The notes: a model not told the origin generated them from the sequence alone. A DNA stretch of 64,000 bases from Oenococcus sp. UCMA 16435 (GCA_004010835.2 CP030868.2:1054001-1118000); one strand, 5' to 3'. Positions 17,809 to 28,600 are shown, numbered from the stretch's first letter. Translations and numbers: made by a program.

Positions 17809-20616
17809 GTGATTTACACCATTCTTTTTGTTCTTCTGATAATTGCGATTTTTGCCGGAACGGCTTTGACTAAAAGCAGTTTGATTTGGAATGCAGATGG
17901 CATTTCCCAACATTATCCCGCCCTTCTTTATTGGAGAAAAATCCTAAGAGCATGGATTTTCTATCATCATTCCCTTCCTTCTTGGAACTGGCACATCGGA
18001 TTGGGCCAGGGCACCATCCAAACCTTCTCCTACTATAATTTGGGAGACATATTCACGTACCCGTCAATTTTTGTTTCTCAGACTCATTTGGGAATTTATT
18101 ACTCGATAATGATTTTGGTAAGGCTCTACTTTGTCGGCTTCAGTTTTCTCTGGGCAGCAAAACGTTTTATACCAACTGCCAAGAAAAATTCTTTGCTTAT
18201 TGCTTCATTTACTTACATATTCACCGGCTACAGTGCATATGCGATCTTCACTCATCCATTCTTTTTAAATCCGTTAATTATTTTGCCGCTCCTGGCCTAT
18301 GGATTATATGAATGCCTCTTAAAAAACAAGGGTTGGCTCCTAGCTCTAGCGGTTGCCTGGACAATCTTCAATAATTTTTACTTTGCTGTCTTGTTGGCTT
18401 TTGGTATGTTTGTCTTCTGGCTTTCTTTATTGCTTTCCAACAAGCATTTCAGAGTCGTAAAAAATAATATTAAAATGGTTATCAGCATTTTAATCGGGTT
18501 TCTTTCCGGTTCAATTCTTTTTTTGCCGAGCTTTCTGCAATTATTAAATTCATCCAGAACGAAAGTCCCTTTTGCAAACGGGTTATCTTTTTACCCGCTT
18601 AAATATTACTTGTCGCTGCCTGGCGTTCTTTTAACCGATCAAAATACTTCTTATTGGTTTAAAGGCGGATTCTTAGCCATTAGTATTATTTCAGCACTGT
18701 GGACCGTTCGACGTTTTAAAAAATATAAAAGCTTAGCCTATGTTCTAATTTTTTCTTCTTTAATCCTATTGAGTCCTATCTTTGCAGCAATCATTAACGA
18801 TGGCACTTCGCCAAATAATCGCTGGTCCTTTATGCTCTCGCTTCCATTAGCCTTGGCAACAATCGTTTTTTTGGAAAATCTTGATTCGGTCGACAAAAAG
18901 GATCTGCGCATCCTCGCCATCTTGGGTTTTGTTATTGCCATTAGTCTATTTATCAAAGCCGGTTTTGCTTTCAAGCTGGTGAGTGTACTCGCTTTTTATG
19001 CCGGATCAATATTGTTAATTTGTCTAATAAAAGGAAATAAAAACAATTTAATATCTCAAAAATCAATTGATATCTGGCTAATACTGCTAACTCTTTTAAA
19101 CGCATTTATGATTGTAGAAAACCTTCGTTCCTCTGACCTTAACCCAAAAGAAACTACATTAATTAATTACGCAACTCTCAAACAACTCACCAAAGAACAA
19201 AAAAACTATCAAAAATATATCAACAAGAAAAATGGTTCTCGTTCTTTAATCGACGATCAACTAAAAAATGTCCAAGGAATTTCTCCTGCCGACAATTTAT
19301 CGATCATCTCCCCAGCTGGGAACATTAATAGTTATTGGTCGCTTCAAAATAAATATTTAGAAGAATTGAATCAACAGCTTGAAAACAATACCAGCGATCC
19401 CAATGACGTCGTAAGCACGATCGACCATCGTTCACTGTTGATGCGTTATTTTGGTGTCTCCGTTTTCTTTAAAAACACCAGTGATCAACTAGCTCCATCG
19501 GAATATATCAATACCGGTGAATTGGTTAACGGGCAAACTGTTTATCAAGCAAAATCAACCGTTCCTTTAATCTATCAATCCTCCGGAACGATAAGTAAAA
19601 GTAATTTTTCCAAATTGGCTCCAAGTCAAAAAGAAGTTACCTTGATTAACAATCAAGTAAAGGACAGTGGTAATACCATAAAAAGGAAGAACTCTACCGA
19701 CACCCAGCTATTGTCCAAAACGTTTTCTCTGCCGCTTTCTTTGGATGGAAAAAAATTCGCAACAAAACAAAAAATTACAAACAAGGATCCGCTGATTAAG
19801 CCAGCTGTATCATTCAAAATACCAAAAAAATTACTAAACAAAAAATATGAGTTACATTTGCAAATAGATAATATTAATTACTCGAGCGGAACATTCAAGG
19901 AAAGATATTCGACGGCTGTTAATAAATATATTATTAGTCATAAACAACTGATCTTGCGAACCACAAATCAATTTAATAATGATTTGAGATTCAATACTGC
20001 TTTATTTAAAATAGACTGGTTTAAAACTAATTTTAGTGGTCTGGGAATTAATAATAAAGGATTCTCAATTGATGCTTACTACAACGGCAAAAATAACAGC
20101 TTTTATCAAGCAGGAGAAAACGATCTTTCTTTCTACAATCCAAGAACAAAATCAACACTTAATCTTGGACGACTAAAAAACAGTTCGAAAAATAAATTTG
20201 TTACTTTAAAGCTTCCGTTAGTCGGACAATATTCATTCAAAGTCAGCTTGTGGGCTGTCCCAACTGGAAAAACAACAGATCAGGCAATTTCAGCAGATAA
20301 AAGTGTCAATAATCTTGTCTTAAAAAAGGATAGTGTTAGTTTTACTTTCAATGCGGCAAAAGCCGAAATTTTAAGCACGACGATTCCTTATTCTACAGGT
20401 TGGAAATCAAACAATAGCCAAAAAAATCTTCCGAGAATTAATACAGCTTTTATAGGGATACCAGTTAAAAAAGGTTTTAATAAAATTACTTTGTCATATA
20501 AGACACCATATTTATCTTTAGGCGAGGTACTAAGTGGTATTGGCCTGTTAGGCTTAATTGTAATTGCGCTTTTCGATCTTTTTAACCTTCAAACAAGAAA
20601 AGAATTCACTAAATAA
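17809..20616 (+). CDS. yfhO: YfhO-family membrane protein
   Basis: A 935-residue protein starting at GTG. The first 460 residues hold about 12-13 membrane helices with the YfhO-type beginning (LIWNADGISQHYPALLYWRK, LGQGTIQTFSYYNLGD); a large, Asn/Lys/Ser-rich extracytoplasmic domain follows (about 460-890) and one helix closes the protein (about 905-925). Family members in Bacillus and Listeria are needed for glycosylation of lipoteichoic acid. Ribosome binding site is weak (AAGGGTG). The preceding spacer (17483-17808) contains only the GC palindrome as a visible feature. Monocistronic. Confidence 0.88.
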   Translation: MIYTILFVLLIIAIFAGTALTKSSLIWNADGISQHYPALLYWRKILRAWIFYHHSLPSWNWHIGLGQGTIQTFSYYNLGDIFTYPSIFVSQTHLGIYYSIMILVRLYFVGFSFLWAAKRFIPTAKKNSLLIASFTYIFTGYSAYAIFTHPFFLNPLIILPLLAYGLYECLLKNKGWLLALAVAWTIFNNFYFAVLLAFGMFVFWLSLLLSNKHFRVVKNNIKMVISILIGFLSGSILFLPSFLQLLNSSRTKVPFANGLSFYPLKYYLSLPGVLLTDQNTSYWFKGGFLAISIISALWTVRRFKKYKSLAYVLIFSSLILLSPIFAAIINDGTSPNNRWSFMLSLPLALATIVFLENLDSVDKKDLRILAILGFVIAISLFIKAGFAFKLVSVLAFYAGSILLICLIKGNKNNLISQKSIDIWLILLTLLNAFMIVENLRSSDLNPKETTLINYATLKQLTKEQKNYQKYINKKNGSRSLIDDQLKNVQGISPADNLSIISPAGNINSYWSLQNKYLEELNQQLENNTSDPNDVVSTIDHRSLLMRYFGVSVFFKNTSDQLAPSEYINTGELVNGQTVYQAKSTVPLIYQSSGTISKSNFSKLAPSQKEVTLINNQVKDSGNTIKRKNSTDTQLLSKTFSLPLSLDGKKFATKQKITNKDPLIKPAVSFKIPKKLLNKKYELHLQIDNINYSSGTFKERYSTAVNKYIISHKQLILRTTNQFNNDLRFNTALFKIDWFKTNFSGLGINNKGFSIDAYYNGKNNSFYQAGENDLSFYNPRTKSTLNLGRLKNSSKNKFVTLKLPLVGQYSFKVSLWAVPTGKTTDQAISADKSVNNLVLKKDSVSFTFNAAKAEILSTTIPYSTGWKSNNSQKNLPRINTAFIGIPVKKGFNKITLSYKTPYLSLGEVLSGIGLLGLIVIALFDLFNLQTRKEFTK

Positions 20617-20686
20617 TTTGAATTTATTCATCATATTAAGTATTGCTTGTACAAATCAAAATATAAAAATTTGATCATTCTATTTA

Positions 20687-21568
20687 TTACCGATATTTTT
20701 TTGGAGAAAGACCTGTCCATCTCTTGAATTGACGACTAAAATGAGTTGAATCAGAGTATCCAAGTACTAGTGCAATTTCGTCTACATTATATTGTGGTTT
20801 TGCTAGCATTTGTTGAGCCCATTTTAACTTCAATTTTGACAGATATTCACTAGGAGAAAAACCATATACTGAACGAAAAACCCTATTACCATAACCGACA
20901 CTAATTCCAGTTGCTTCCATTATATGTTTAATTGTCGGCATTTCCGGTATTTGTATTTTTTGGTTATCTGAACCGCCTAAAGAACGTGCAGCAAAATATA
21001 GTACATGATCATTAAATTCATTTTTAATCATCTCAGATATGGTTTTCGCATATTTGGATTGATTGGAACTGGCAATGTCGGAACGCTTATTAATCAAACA
21101 ATTGAATGTTAATAACATTTTGGACAAATAAATTTGCAAATTCATTTTGTCTTCAAAAGAATAAACCCTCGAAGAAATCATTCTATTCATATCTTTGATA
21201 ATTGGTGTAATTTCTTGGTTTATGAAAGAATTCTTAGGAAAGTATACTGGTGAATTTTGGATTAAACGGACAACAAAATTAGGATCATCAATATCAAAAT
21301 GGAAACAAAAATAGGTCAAATTTTTTACTGCTGCAACCGTATGAATGAATCCTGGCGGAATTAACACAAAATCTCCACTGTTTAAAACATAACTGTCATG
21401 CTCAAAATTAACAATTTCTCGACCGCTAAGAACGAATATTAATTCAAATGCTTGATATTTGTTTAAAGGAACTACCCAATTATCATCGACTTTTTGAGAA
21501 TGACCGCCAAAAAAATTTAAATTCCAATCCAATACCGGTAAACGATGAGCATTTTTTAGAATATTCAT
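20687..21568 (-). CDS. AraC family transcriptional regulator
   Basis: A 293-residue regulator with an N-terminal cupin-like sugar-sensing domain (about 20-110; NSGDFVLIPPGFIHTV) and a C-terminal double helix-turn-helix of AraC/XylS type (about 205-293; FGFSPSEYL-like region and VDEIALVLGYSDSTHFSRQFKRW, GLSPKKYR end). It is divergent from the GH42-MFS-GH30 cluster and most likely activates it in response to a released sugar. Confidence 0.92.
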   Translation of the reverse strand: MNILKNAHRLPVLDWNLNFFGGHSQKVDDNWVVPLNKYQAFELIFVLSGREIVNFEHDSYVLNSGDFVLIPPGFIHTVAAVKNLTYFCFHFDIDDPNFVVRLIQNSPVYFPKNSFINQEITPIIKDMNRMISSRVYSFEDKMNLQIYLSKMLLTFNCLINKRSDIASSNQSKYAKTISEMIKNEFNDHVLYFAARSLGGSDNQKIQIPEMPTIKHIMEATGISVGYGNRVFRSVYGFSPSEYLSKLKLKWAQQMLAKPQYNVDEIALVLGYSDSTHFSRQFKRWTGLSPKKYR

Positions 21569-21654
21569 TTTTTCCTCTTGGAAGGTTCGATTAGGGTCTT
21601 TTTCCCAAATATTATGGTATTTATTAAAAATATTTCTAATTTAGAATTATAGTC

Positions 21655-21666
21655 GTAAGCGCTTAC
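21655..21666. promoter_or_regulatory. palindrome upstream of GH42 gene
   Basis: GTAAGCGCTTAC is a perfect 12-base palindrome 23 bases before the GH42 start codon. It resembles the core of cre (TGWAANCGNTNWCA) and also a dyad operator of LacI-type repressors, so it could mediate carbon catabolite repression of the cluster. Confidence 0.5.
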
Positions 21667-21688
21667 TAAAGCAAGACAAAGGAGTGAT

Positions 21689-23704
21689 ATGAATAAGATT
21701 TTATATGGAACAGCTTACTATTATGAGTATCTACCAACCGACAGATTATATGAAGACATTGAAATGATGAAAAAAGCCCATTTAAATATCGTTCGGATCG
21801 GTGAAAGCACTTGGGGTACTTATGAAAAACAGTCTGGAATATTTGATTTTTCACCACTGGATAAAGTCCTCGACGCTATGAGCAAAGCAGGTATAAGCGT
21901 CATTGTTGGTACTCCAACATACGCCATCCCGACTTGGTTGGCTCGGGAGCATCCTGAAATTATGGTTCAACAAAAAGGAGAACGTCTCCCATACGGTGCC
22001 AGACAAATTATGGATATTACAAGCCCTGCTTATCTTTTTTACGGCGAGCGCATTATTAGAAAAATGTTGGAACATGTTTATAGACATCCAGCAATTATTG
22101 GCTATCAGGTTGATAATGAAACAAAATCTTACGGTACTTCAAGCCTAAATGTTCAGGCAGAATTCGTTAAGTATATTAAAAAAGAATTCAATAACAATCT
22201 GGAAAAACTCAATCATGAATTCGGCCTGGATTATTGGAGCAACCGCATAAATAGTTGGGAAGATTTTCCATCTATGGACGGCACCATTAACGGTTCGCTT
22301 GGCACAGAGTTTGCTAAATATCAAAGACAACTTGTAACCAATTATCTTAAGTGGCAAGTAAATATTGTTAATGAATATAAGAAACCGGAACAGTTCGTAA
22401 CACACAACTTTGATTTCGAATGGCGTGATTACTCATATGGAATTCAACCAGACGTTAATCATTTCGATGCAGCAGAGGCACTCGATATCGTTGGAACAGA
22501 TATTTACCATCCATCACAATCAAAACTGACGGGTGTGGAAATTTCTTTTACCGGGGACCTAATTAGGAGCATCAAACACAAGAATTATCTGGTTTTAGAA
22601 ACTCAGGCTCAAGCTTTTAAAGATAGGGTACCCTATCCAGGTCAACTGCGTTTATCAGCTTACAGTCATATTGCTTCAGGTGCCAATATGATTGAATATT
22701 GGCATTGGCATTCGACCCATAATTCTTTTGAAACTTATTGGAAAGGAATTCTGAGTCATGATTTTCAATCTAATCCAATCTATGAAGAAGTCCAAAAAAT
22801 CGGTAGTGAACTTGAAAACGTTTCCTCTTCGCTTGTGAATTTAAACATCCATGCGAATGTTTGCATCCTGGTCTCTAACCAATCGCTAACTGCAATTAAT
22901 TGGTTTCCATTTTCCGACAACAAGAACTATAACGATGTTTTTCGCCGTCTGTATGATCAGTTTTATAAATTAAACATCAGAACAGATATCAGTAACGAGA
23001 ATCATATTAAGCTAAACGATTATAAATTAATCGTTGTCCCTTCTTTATATAGTGCCAGCGATGAACTGTTGGAAAAATTAAATGATTACGTCGAAAACGG
23101 CGGACACGTCATTTACATGTTTAAATCGGGCTTTGCCGACGAACATGCTAAAGTCCGGACGTCGATTCAACCGGCAATTATCGAAAAAACAGCCGGAGTC
23201 CATTACGAATTGTTTGTTACTCCAGACGATCTGGATGCCAAATTAAAACCATCGCTTGAGGGACCAATCTCCAGTGGCGATAACTTCCATCTTGATGATT
23301 GGATGGAGCTGCTTATTCCTGATTCTGCAAAAATCTTAACTAATTACGATCATCCTGTTTGGCATAAATATGCAGCGATCACTGAAAATAACTATGGCAA
23401 AGGACAGGTTATTTATATAGGCTGTTTGCCATCCGAAAGTGTTATTAACGATTTAGTTAAAAACCAAGCTGAACAGTTATATCTTACAAATAAGGATTCA
23501 CCAAAGTATCCAATTATTGTAAAATCCGCAAAAAATACGAAAAATGAAAATCTTACATTTTATTTGAATTATTCAGATAAAAAACAAATTTTGCCTTCAC
23601 AGATTAATAAAGTTGACATTTTTACAAATCAAGATGGAAAAAATTCTGAAAATATACCACCTTGGGGTGTAAAAATTTTTAAAGACAAAGAAAGAGAGAT
23701 TTGA
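21689..23704 (+). CDS. GH42 family beta-galactosidase-like glycoside hydrolase
   Basis: A 671-residue GH42 enzyme. The A-domain barrel carries the acid/base Glu144 (QVDNET) and the nucleophile Glu304 (LVLETQAQ); the trimerisation and C-terminal beta domains follow from about residue 390. The family's Cys-cluster zinc site is not evident. No signal peptide, so it acts on an imported oligosaccharide. GGAG lies 7 bases before the ATG. The next gene, an MFS sugar transporter, begins 2 bases after the stop. Beta-galactoside and beta-arabinoside activities both occur in the family; specificity unknown. Confidence 0.9.
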   Translation: MNKILYGTAYYYEYLPTDRLYEDIEMMKKAHLNIVRIGESTWGTYEKQSGIFDFSPLDKVLDAMSKAGISVIVGTPTYAIPTWLAREHPEIMVQQKGERLPYGARQIMDITSPAYLFYGERIIRKMLEHVYRHPAIIGYQVDNETKSYGTSSLNVQAEFVKYIKKEFNNNLEKLNHEFGLDYWSNRINSWEDFPSMDGTINGSLGTEFAKYQRQLVTNYLKWQVNIVNEYKKPEQFVTHNFDFEWRDYSYGIQPDVNHFDAAEALDIVGTDIYHPSQSKLTGVEISFTGDLIRSIKHKNYLVLETQAQAFKDRVPYPGQLRLSAYSHIASGANMIEYWHWHSTHNSFETYWKGILSHDFQSNPIYEEVQKIGSELENVSSSLVNLNIHANVCILVSNQSLTAINWFPFSDNKNYNDVFRRLYDQFYKLNIRTDISNENHIKLNDYKLIVVPSLYSASDELLEKLNDYVENGGHVIYMFKSGFADEHAKVRTSIQPAIIEKTAGVHYELFVTPDDLDAKLKPSLEGPISSGDNFHLDDWMELLIPDSAKILTNYDHPVWHKYAAITENNYGKGQVIYIGCLPSESVINDLVKNQAEQLYLTNKDSPKYPIIVKSAKNTKNENLTFYLNYSDKKQILPSQINKVDIFTNQDGKNSENIPPWGVKIFKDKEREI

Positions 23705-23706
23705 AA

Positions 23707-24948
23707 ATGAATAACATCGAAATCAAAATCAGTAAAACAAGTCGTATCCGTTTCTAAATTAGTTTCTTTATTTTCTCACTTTTATGGATGAGTGGCCTTG
23801 AAATTGTTGCAGCCGTATTGCTCCCACAACATTTAACAAACCTTATGGGAGCAACTTCAGCAACTGCACTCTTCGGTATTCTTAATGCCGTAACTGCGGC
23901 AGCGTCACTGATAGCCAATCTTATGTTCGGAAACTTTTCCGATCGAACCCGTTCCGTTTTCGGTCGTCGAACGCCATGGATTGTTGGTGGTGGTATTGTT
24001 GGCGGCATTTCTTTACTATTAATGGGTGTTTTAAATAACTCATGGGCGATTGGTTTAAGCTACTGTGTTTGTATGTTTGGCCTAAACATGATGATTGCCC
24101 CAGTGGTAGCTACCTTGTCAGACCGTATTCCCAACGGCATGCGGGGAACTATGTCGGCCTTCATGTCTGCCGGAACAACAGTTGGCGCTTCACTTGGTAC
24201 CCTGATCGGTGCTCGCTTTATTAGTATTCAAGTCCCTGGATTCGTTACTGCCGGCGTTCTAATGGGTATTGCCGGTATCTGTACCGTTATTGTTTGGCCA
24301 AAAGAAAAATCATCTAAAGATATGCCAGCAGTTAAGGGTGGCTTCGGTGATCTTGTAGCATCCTTTCGCCCACCGGTTAAAGGAGCGCGTGATTTTTGGT
24401 TAGCGTTTGTTGGCCGCAGCCTCCTGATTTTTAGTTACTATATGATTCTTAATTATCAGTTGTATATTTTGGAAAACTACATTGGCCAAGGCAAAATTGC
24501 TGCTGCCGCGACAATTTCCGTCATGTCTGTAATTACAATGGTCGTTGGTCTAATAGGCTCAATCGGTTCTGGTGCAATTTCTGATTGGATTGGTCGCCGT
24601 AAGCTTCCTGTAATTATTGCTTCAATCCTGCTCGCGATCGGTTACCTTCTTCCCTGGATTATGAAATCCGCATCTTCAATGATGCTGTTTGCCGGTTTTG
24701 CCGGTCTAGGTTACGCCGTATATGGTGCAGTTGATCAGGCACTAAATGTTGATGTTCTGCCATCCAAAGAAGAAGCTGGTAAGGATCTTGGAATTTTAAA
24801 TATCGCTACTACCCTTGGACAGATGGTTGGTCCAATTGTTACTAGCATTCTTGTTATAGCTGGCGGCTACAATCTTGTCTTTCCAACTGCGATTGCATTC
24901 GCCATTATTGCTTGTATCTTTATTCAACTCATTCGTTCTACCAAGTAA
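23707..24948 (+). pseudogene. MFS sugar transporter with stop codon at codon 17
   Basis: From ATG 23707 the frame reads MNNIEIKISKTSRIRF, then TAA (23755-23757), then ISFFIFSLLWMSGLEIVAAV and on without interruption to 24948. Without the stop it would be a complete 12-helix MFS transporter (motif A-like FSDRTRSVFGRRTPW). The stop cuts off everything before helix 1. An internal ATG at 23788 has no ribosome binding site and would start inside helix 1. It sits in the GH42-GH30 operon and is the expected importer; either the system is broken, or low-level reinitiation occurs. A sequencing error cannot be excluded. Confidence 0.75.
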
Positions 24949-25019
24949 CGTTTTGATAATTTTTAAGAGGATACAATTCTCATGCTGAATGATTACCTAT
25001 TTTAAAAAAAGGAGATAAC

Positions 25020-26357
25020 ATGGCGATATGGGTTGAAAGTACTCCAACTGAACATTTGAAAACCAAGACACCTGAAAGCATCAAAACATCAGAATCATCA
25101 GATCTGCAATTGACTGGAAAAAAGTTACAAAAATTGCGTGGTTTCGGTGGCTGCTTTAACGAATTAGGATACCTGCCACTTAGTAAACTTGACAGTGATG
25201 AACAACAAGAAATATATCGAGATCTTTTTTCACCAGAAGAACTGAATCTTTCTTTTAATCGAACTCCAATTGGTGCCAACGACTTTGCAAAAACTTGGTA
25301 CAGCTACGACGAAAATGATGGTGATTACAATCTCAAAAATTTCTCGATTGACCATGATAAAGAGACATTAATCCCATATATTAAGAACGCACAAAAGTAT
25401 CAACCTGATTTTCAATTATTTGCCAGTCCCTGGAGCCCACCAACATGGATGAAATTTCCCAAGGTATACAACTCCGGTCGGATAGTTAGTACTCCAGAAA
25501 ATCTACAGGCATATGCGAATTACTTTGTTAAATATATAAGAGCGTATGAAGAACAAGGTATTAATATCAAGCGAATATGTCCGCAAAACGAAGTGTTTGC
25601 TGATCAAAAGTTTCCGTCCTGCTTATGGAACAGCGAGGACTTGCGGACCTTTATTCGCGATTATCTTGGACCAACATTTGAAAAAGAAGATCTTGATACT
25701 GAGATTTTCCTTGGAACATTGAATGGACCTGAGGATATGTCTTTTACTGCAGCAGGAATTAAGTTAGATAACTATAACCGTTACGTCGATAATATTTTAT
25801 TTGATGATAGAGCTCGTAGATACATCAAAGGAATTGGCTATCAATGGGCTGGCCAACACGTCATTGAGCGTACACATGAATCGTGGCCTGAAATTGAGCT
25901 GATCCAAACTGAGTCCGAATGTGGTTTTGGTGAAAATAGTTGGGAATATGCCGAGTACATTTTCCATTTATTCAATCATTACTTTACTGCAGGAGCAACT
26001 GCTTATACCTACTGGAATATTATTTTGGGCGATTCAGTCAGTACCTGGGGATGGCAGCAAAACTCATTGTTATCCATTGATTCCAAGAGTAACAACAAGA
26101 TAATGCGTAACCCTGAATATTATGTAATGCGCCATTATTCGCATTATGTTAAGCCCGGTGCTCAGTTACTTGAGACCACTGGCCACTTTAATTCAATGGG
26201 AATTGCATTTCGCAATCCCGATGGCCAAACTGTAGTCGTGGTTCAAAATGCATTGGAACGCAAACTTCCATTTACCTTTGCCGATCCCAATAACCCTACT
26301 AAGAGTATAAAAGCAACGCTATTGCCGCGTTCATTTAATACCTTCTCCATTGACTAA
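25020..26357 (+). CDS. GH30 family glycoside hydrolase (glucosylceramidase-like)
   Basis: A 445-residue GH30 enzyme. FGGCFNELG opens the barrel, the acid/base is Glu191 (CPQNEVF) and the nucleophile Glu298 (QTESECG); the C-terminal part completes the beta-sandwich. No signal peptide, so it is cytoplasmic. Family members hydrolyse beta-glucosylceramide, beta-1,6-glucan or beta-xylosides; in a lactic acid bacterium a plant-derived beta-glycoside or beta-1,6-linked oligosaccharide is more likely than ceramide. AAAGGAG lies before the ATG; last gene of the AraC-linked cluster, ended by a strong terminator. Confidence 0.9.
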   Translation: MAIWVESTPTEHLKTKTPESIKTSESSDLQLTGKKLQKLRGFGGCFNELGYLPLSKLDSDEQQEIYRDLFSPEELNLSFNRTPIGANDFAKTWYSYDENDGDYNLKNFSIDHDKETLIPYIKNAQKYQPDFQLFASPWSPPTWMKFPKVYNSGRIVSTPENLQAYANYFVKYIRAYEEQGINIKRICPQNEVFADQKFPSCLWNSEDLRTFIRDYLGPTFEKEDLDTEIFLGTLNGPEDMSFTAAGIKLDNYNRYVDNILFDDRARRYIKGIGYQWAGQHVIERTHESWPEIELIQTESECGFGENSWEYAEYIFHLFNHYFTAGATAYTYWNIILGDSVSTWGWQQNSLLSIDSKSNNKIMRNPEYYVMRHYSHYVKPGAQLLETTGHFNSMGIAFRNPDGQTVVVVQNALERKLPFTFADPNNPTKSIKATLLPRSFNTFSID

Positions 26358-26412
26358 ATTCACAGAATAGTCAATTAAAGACAAATTCGTCTCGTTTGAG
26401 ATCTTTTATAAT

Positions 26413-26445
26413 AAAACCCGTTGCTTTATAAAGCAACGGGTTTTT
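26413..26445 (+). terminator. strong terminator after GH30 gene
   Basis: AAACCCGTTGCTTT and AAAGCAACGGGTTT pair perfectly, followed by T-run. Confidence 0.9.
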
Positions 26446-26559
26446 AAATGTAAATTTATAAAAAATATTTCTGACTAATCTGACTAATATGAGAAGTATT
26501 TGAGAAAATTATCCGTTTAAACTTTTTAAGTTCTTCTAATCATAAAAATTAATTTTAAA

Positions 26560-27474
26560 TCAAAAATGTAAAAAAACACCAATTGCGACTGTCAAAGTCT
26601 GAGCAACTGAAATAAGTAGTAAATTTTTAATTGACAAAATAAATGTCTCTTTCTTGACTTGTTTTTTATGAAAAATGACTAGATTATGCCAAATCAACGG
26701 AACAATCGCAAAGGTCAATAAACTTGCAATAGGTTGAAGCTTCAAAACAACTGCAAATAATAGTAAAAGAAAACCAATCGCATAAAAGCTGTCATATAAG
26801 ATCAATGATTTGGACCGGCCAAGATAATAAACGATAGTATGGCGCTTTAAAGTTTTGTCCTCTTCTTCATCACAAATGTTATTAGCTAATAAGAGAGCCG
26901 AAATGGCAAACGATATTAAACCGGCAGGTAAAAGAGCTTCAATTGCGATCAACCAATTAAACGCTATCTTAGAATATAAATTTAAGAAAACATTGATCAA
27001 AAAAATCATATAGCCCATCGTAAAACCAGCGAAAAATTCTGCTATTGGCAAAGAAGACAGGGGCCATGGCCCACCGGCATATAAATAACCGATTGCGAAA
27101 CAGAAAAGTCCCATGACGAGGATAATCCAATTGGTTCTAATTGTCAGCCAGACTCCTAAAACAGCACTGACGAAGATCAGACCAAAAACTAACCAGCCAA
27201 TCATATGGATATTTAAATGGTTGACTCCGATCACGTTCGTCTTTGAAATAAAATCGTTCGTTTTATTTCGCTGCGCTCTTTTATAATCTTGATAATTATC
27301 ATTTGCATCAACTGCCATATTAAATAAAAGCATTGCAACAAAGAAAATTAACATATTGGTAAAATTTAAATGGCCAAAGCGATAATAAGAATATAAAGCG
27401 GCCAATAAAAAAGGAAAAATACTTGCTGTTTTAGCTTTAATTTCAACTAACTCTAAAAATATTTTTAAATTCAT
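26560..27474 (-). CDS. menA: MenA-like prenyltransferase (UbiA family)
   Basis: A 304-residue UbiA-superfamily prenyltransferase with about nine membrane helices. The two Asp-rich prenyl-diphosphate/Mg sites are visible as NMAVDANDNYQDY (about residues 52-64) and NNICDEEEDK (about 196-205). It should attach a polyprenyl chain to 1,4-dihydroxy-2-naphthoate to make demethylmenaquinone. It is divergent, by about 120 bases, from a polyprenyl diphosphate synthase that would supply the chain. No other menaquinone gene lies in the window. Confidence 0.88.
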   Translation of the reverse strand: MNLKIFLELVEIKAKTASIFPFLLAALYSYYRFGHLNFTNMLIFFVAMLLFNMAVDANDNYQDYKRAQRNKTNDFISKTNVIGVNHLNIHMIGWLVFGLIFVSAVLGVWLTIRTNWIILVMGLFCFAIGYLYAGGPWPLSSLPIAEFFAGFTMGYMIFLINVFLNLYSKIAFNWLIAIEALLPAGLISFAISALLLANNICDEEEDKTLKRHTIVYYLGRSKSLILYDSFYAIGFLLLLFAVVLKLQPIASLLTFAIVPLIWHNLVIFHKKQVKKETFILSIKNLLLISVAQTLTVAIGVFLHF

Positions 27475-27592
27475 TTCTAAATTCCTTTAATGGTGTTAAA
27501 TTAGAACCCTAATGATTACCCTGTTAAAAGATTTGTTCGACAACGCATATCTTTGTTAACTATGAGATATTAATAATTGAAAAGGAAGCGAT

Positions 27593-28600
27593 ATGACTGA
27601 ATTTTTTGGGGAAACTTATTCTTACAAGCAGGATATTAAAAAAGTCAAAGAAATTCTCGCACAACAACATTTTAACGTAGAACCATATCGAAAGAAGACT
27701 GAAGTCCTAATTCAAAATAACGGCAAAATGATCAGAGCCTTAATTACAATCCTTTTTGGCAGATATACTTTAAATGTTGGTCAAGAGAATTACGATCAGA
27801 AGATAGTTTTTTCAATTGATCAGTGTGCAGCCGCGATCGAATTGCTTCATTTAGCGACTTTGGTTCATGACGATGTCATTGATAATGCCGAAAAACGTCG
27901 TGGCTTAACAACTTTGCAAAATTTTTTCGGTAATAAAAACACTATTTATTTAGGTGATATTTTATTTACAAAATATTTCCGTCTCTTGACGTCTTTGGCT
28001 CCCTCAAAAGAATTCGTTGCCTATCATGCAGCCGCAATGGAAGAGGTCCTAACAGGAGAATTGATACAAGATTCGCTCAAATTCCATAAACAAACGACTC
28101 TTGCCGAATACTATCAAGCAATTAAAGGAAAAACGGCTACTCTCTTCAGTTTATCGGCCGTCTCGGGGATTTGGCTTGGAAGAGCAACTAAACAATTCGA
28201 CGAGGATAATTTAGAATTTAAAAACGCATTTAGCTTTGGCTATAATTTGGGAATGGCTTTTCAAATGCTTGATGATTTAAAGGATCTGAATCCTTTAGTT
28301 AAAAACGGAAAGCCCAAATTCGAGGATTTGAAGGCCGGAATTTATACTTTGCCGGTTATTTTGGCGCTCAAAGATAGTGATTTTCAAGAAATTCTAAGTA
28401 AGGGCGAATCCAATCCTTTGATTATCGAGAATTACTTCATTGAAAATCCTGATTACTTAAAAAAATGTAAAAACATTATTGATCATTTTTTATCTGAAGC
28501 AAAAAAAGCTTTGAACTTTCTGCTTGATAGTCCGGAGACTTATCAATTGAATTCGTTATTGGAACAGCTTAGACTAAATTTGGAAAATTATAATATTTAG
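27593..28600 (+). CDS. polyprenyl diphosphate synthase
   Basis: A 335-residue trans-prenyltransferase. The first Asp-rich motif DDVID (Asp93, Asp94, Asp97) and the second (MLDDLKDLN, near 216) are intact, with GKMIRAL for substrate phosphate binding. It makes the long isoprenoid diphosphate, most likely for the divergent MenA. Such synthases may need a small regulatory subunit; none is visible nearby. AAGGAAG precedes the ATG. Confidence 0.88.
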   Translation: MTEFFGETYSYKQDIKKVKEILAQQHFNVEPYRKKTEVLIQNNGKMIRALITILFGRYTLNVGQENYDQKIVFSIDQCAAAIELLHLATLVHDDVIDNAEKRRGLTTLQNFFGNKNTIYLGDILFTKYFRLLTSLAPSKEFVAYHAAAMEEVLTGELIQDSLKFHKQTTLAEYYQAIKGKTATLFSLSAVSGIWLGRATKQFDEDNLEFKNAFSFGYNLGMAFQMLDDLKDLNPLVKNGKPKFEDLKAGIYTLPVILALKDSDFQEILSKGESNPLIIENYFIENPDYLKKCKNIIDHFLSEAKKALNFLLDSPETYQLNSLLEQLRLNLENYNI

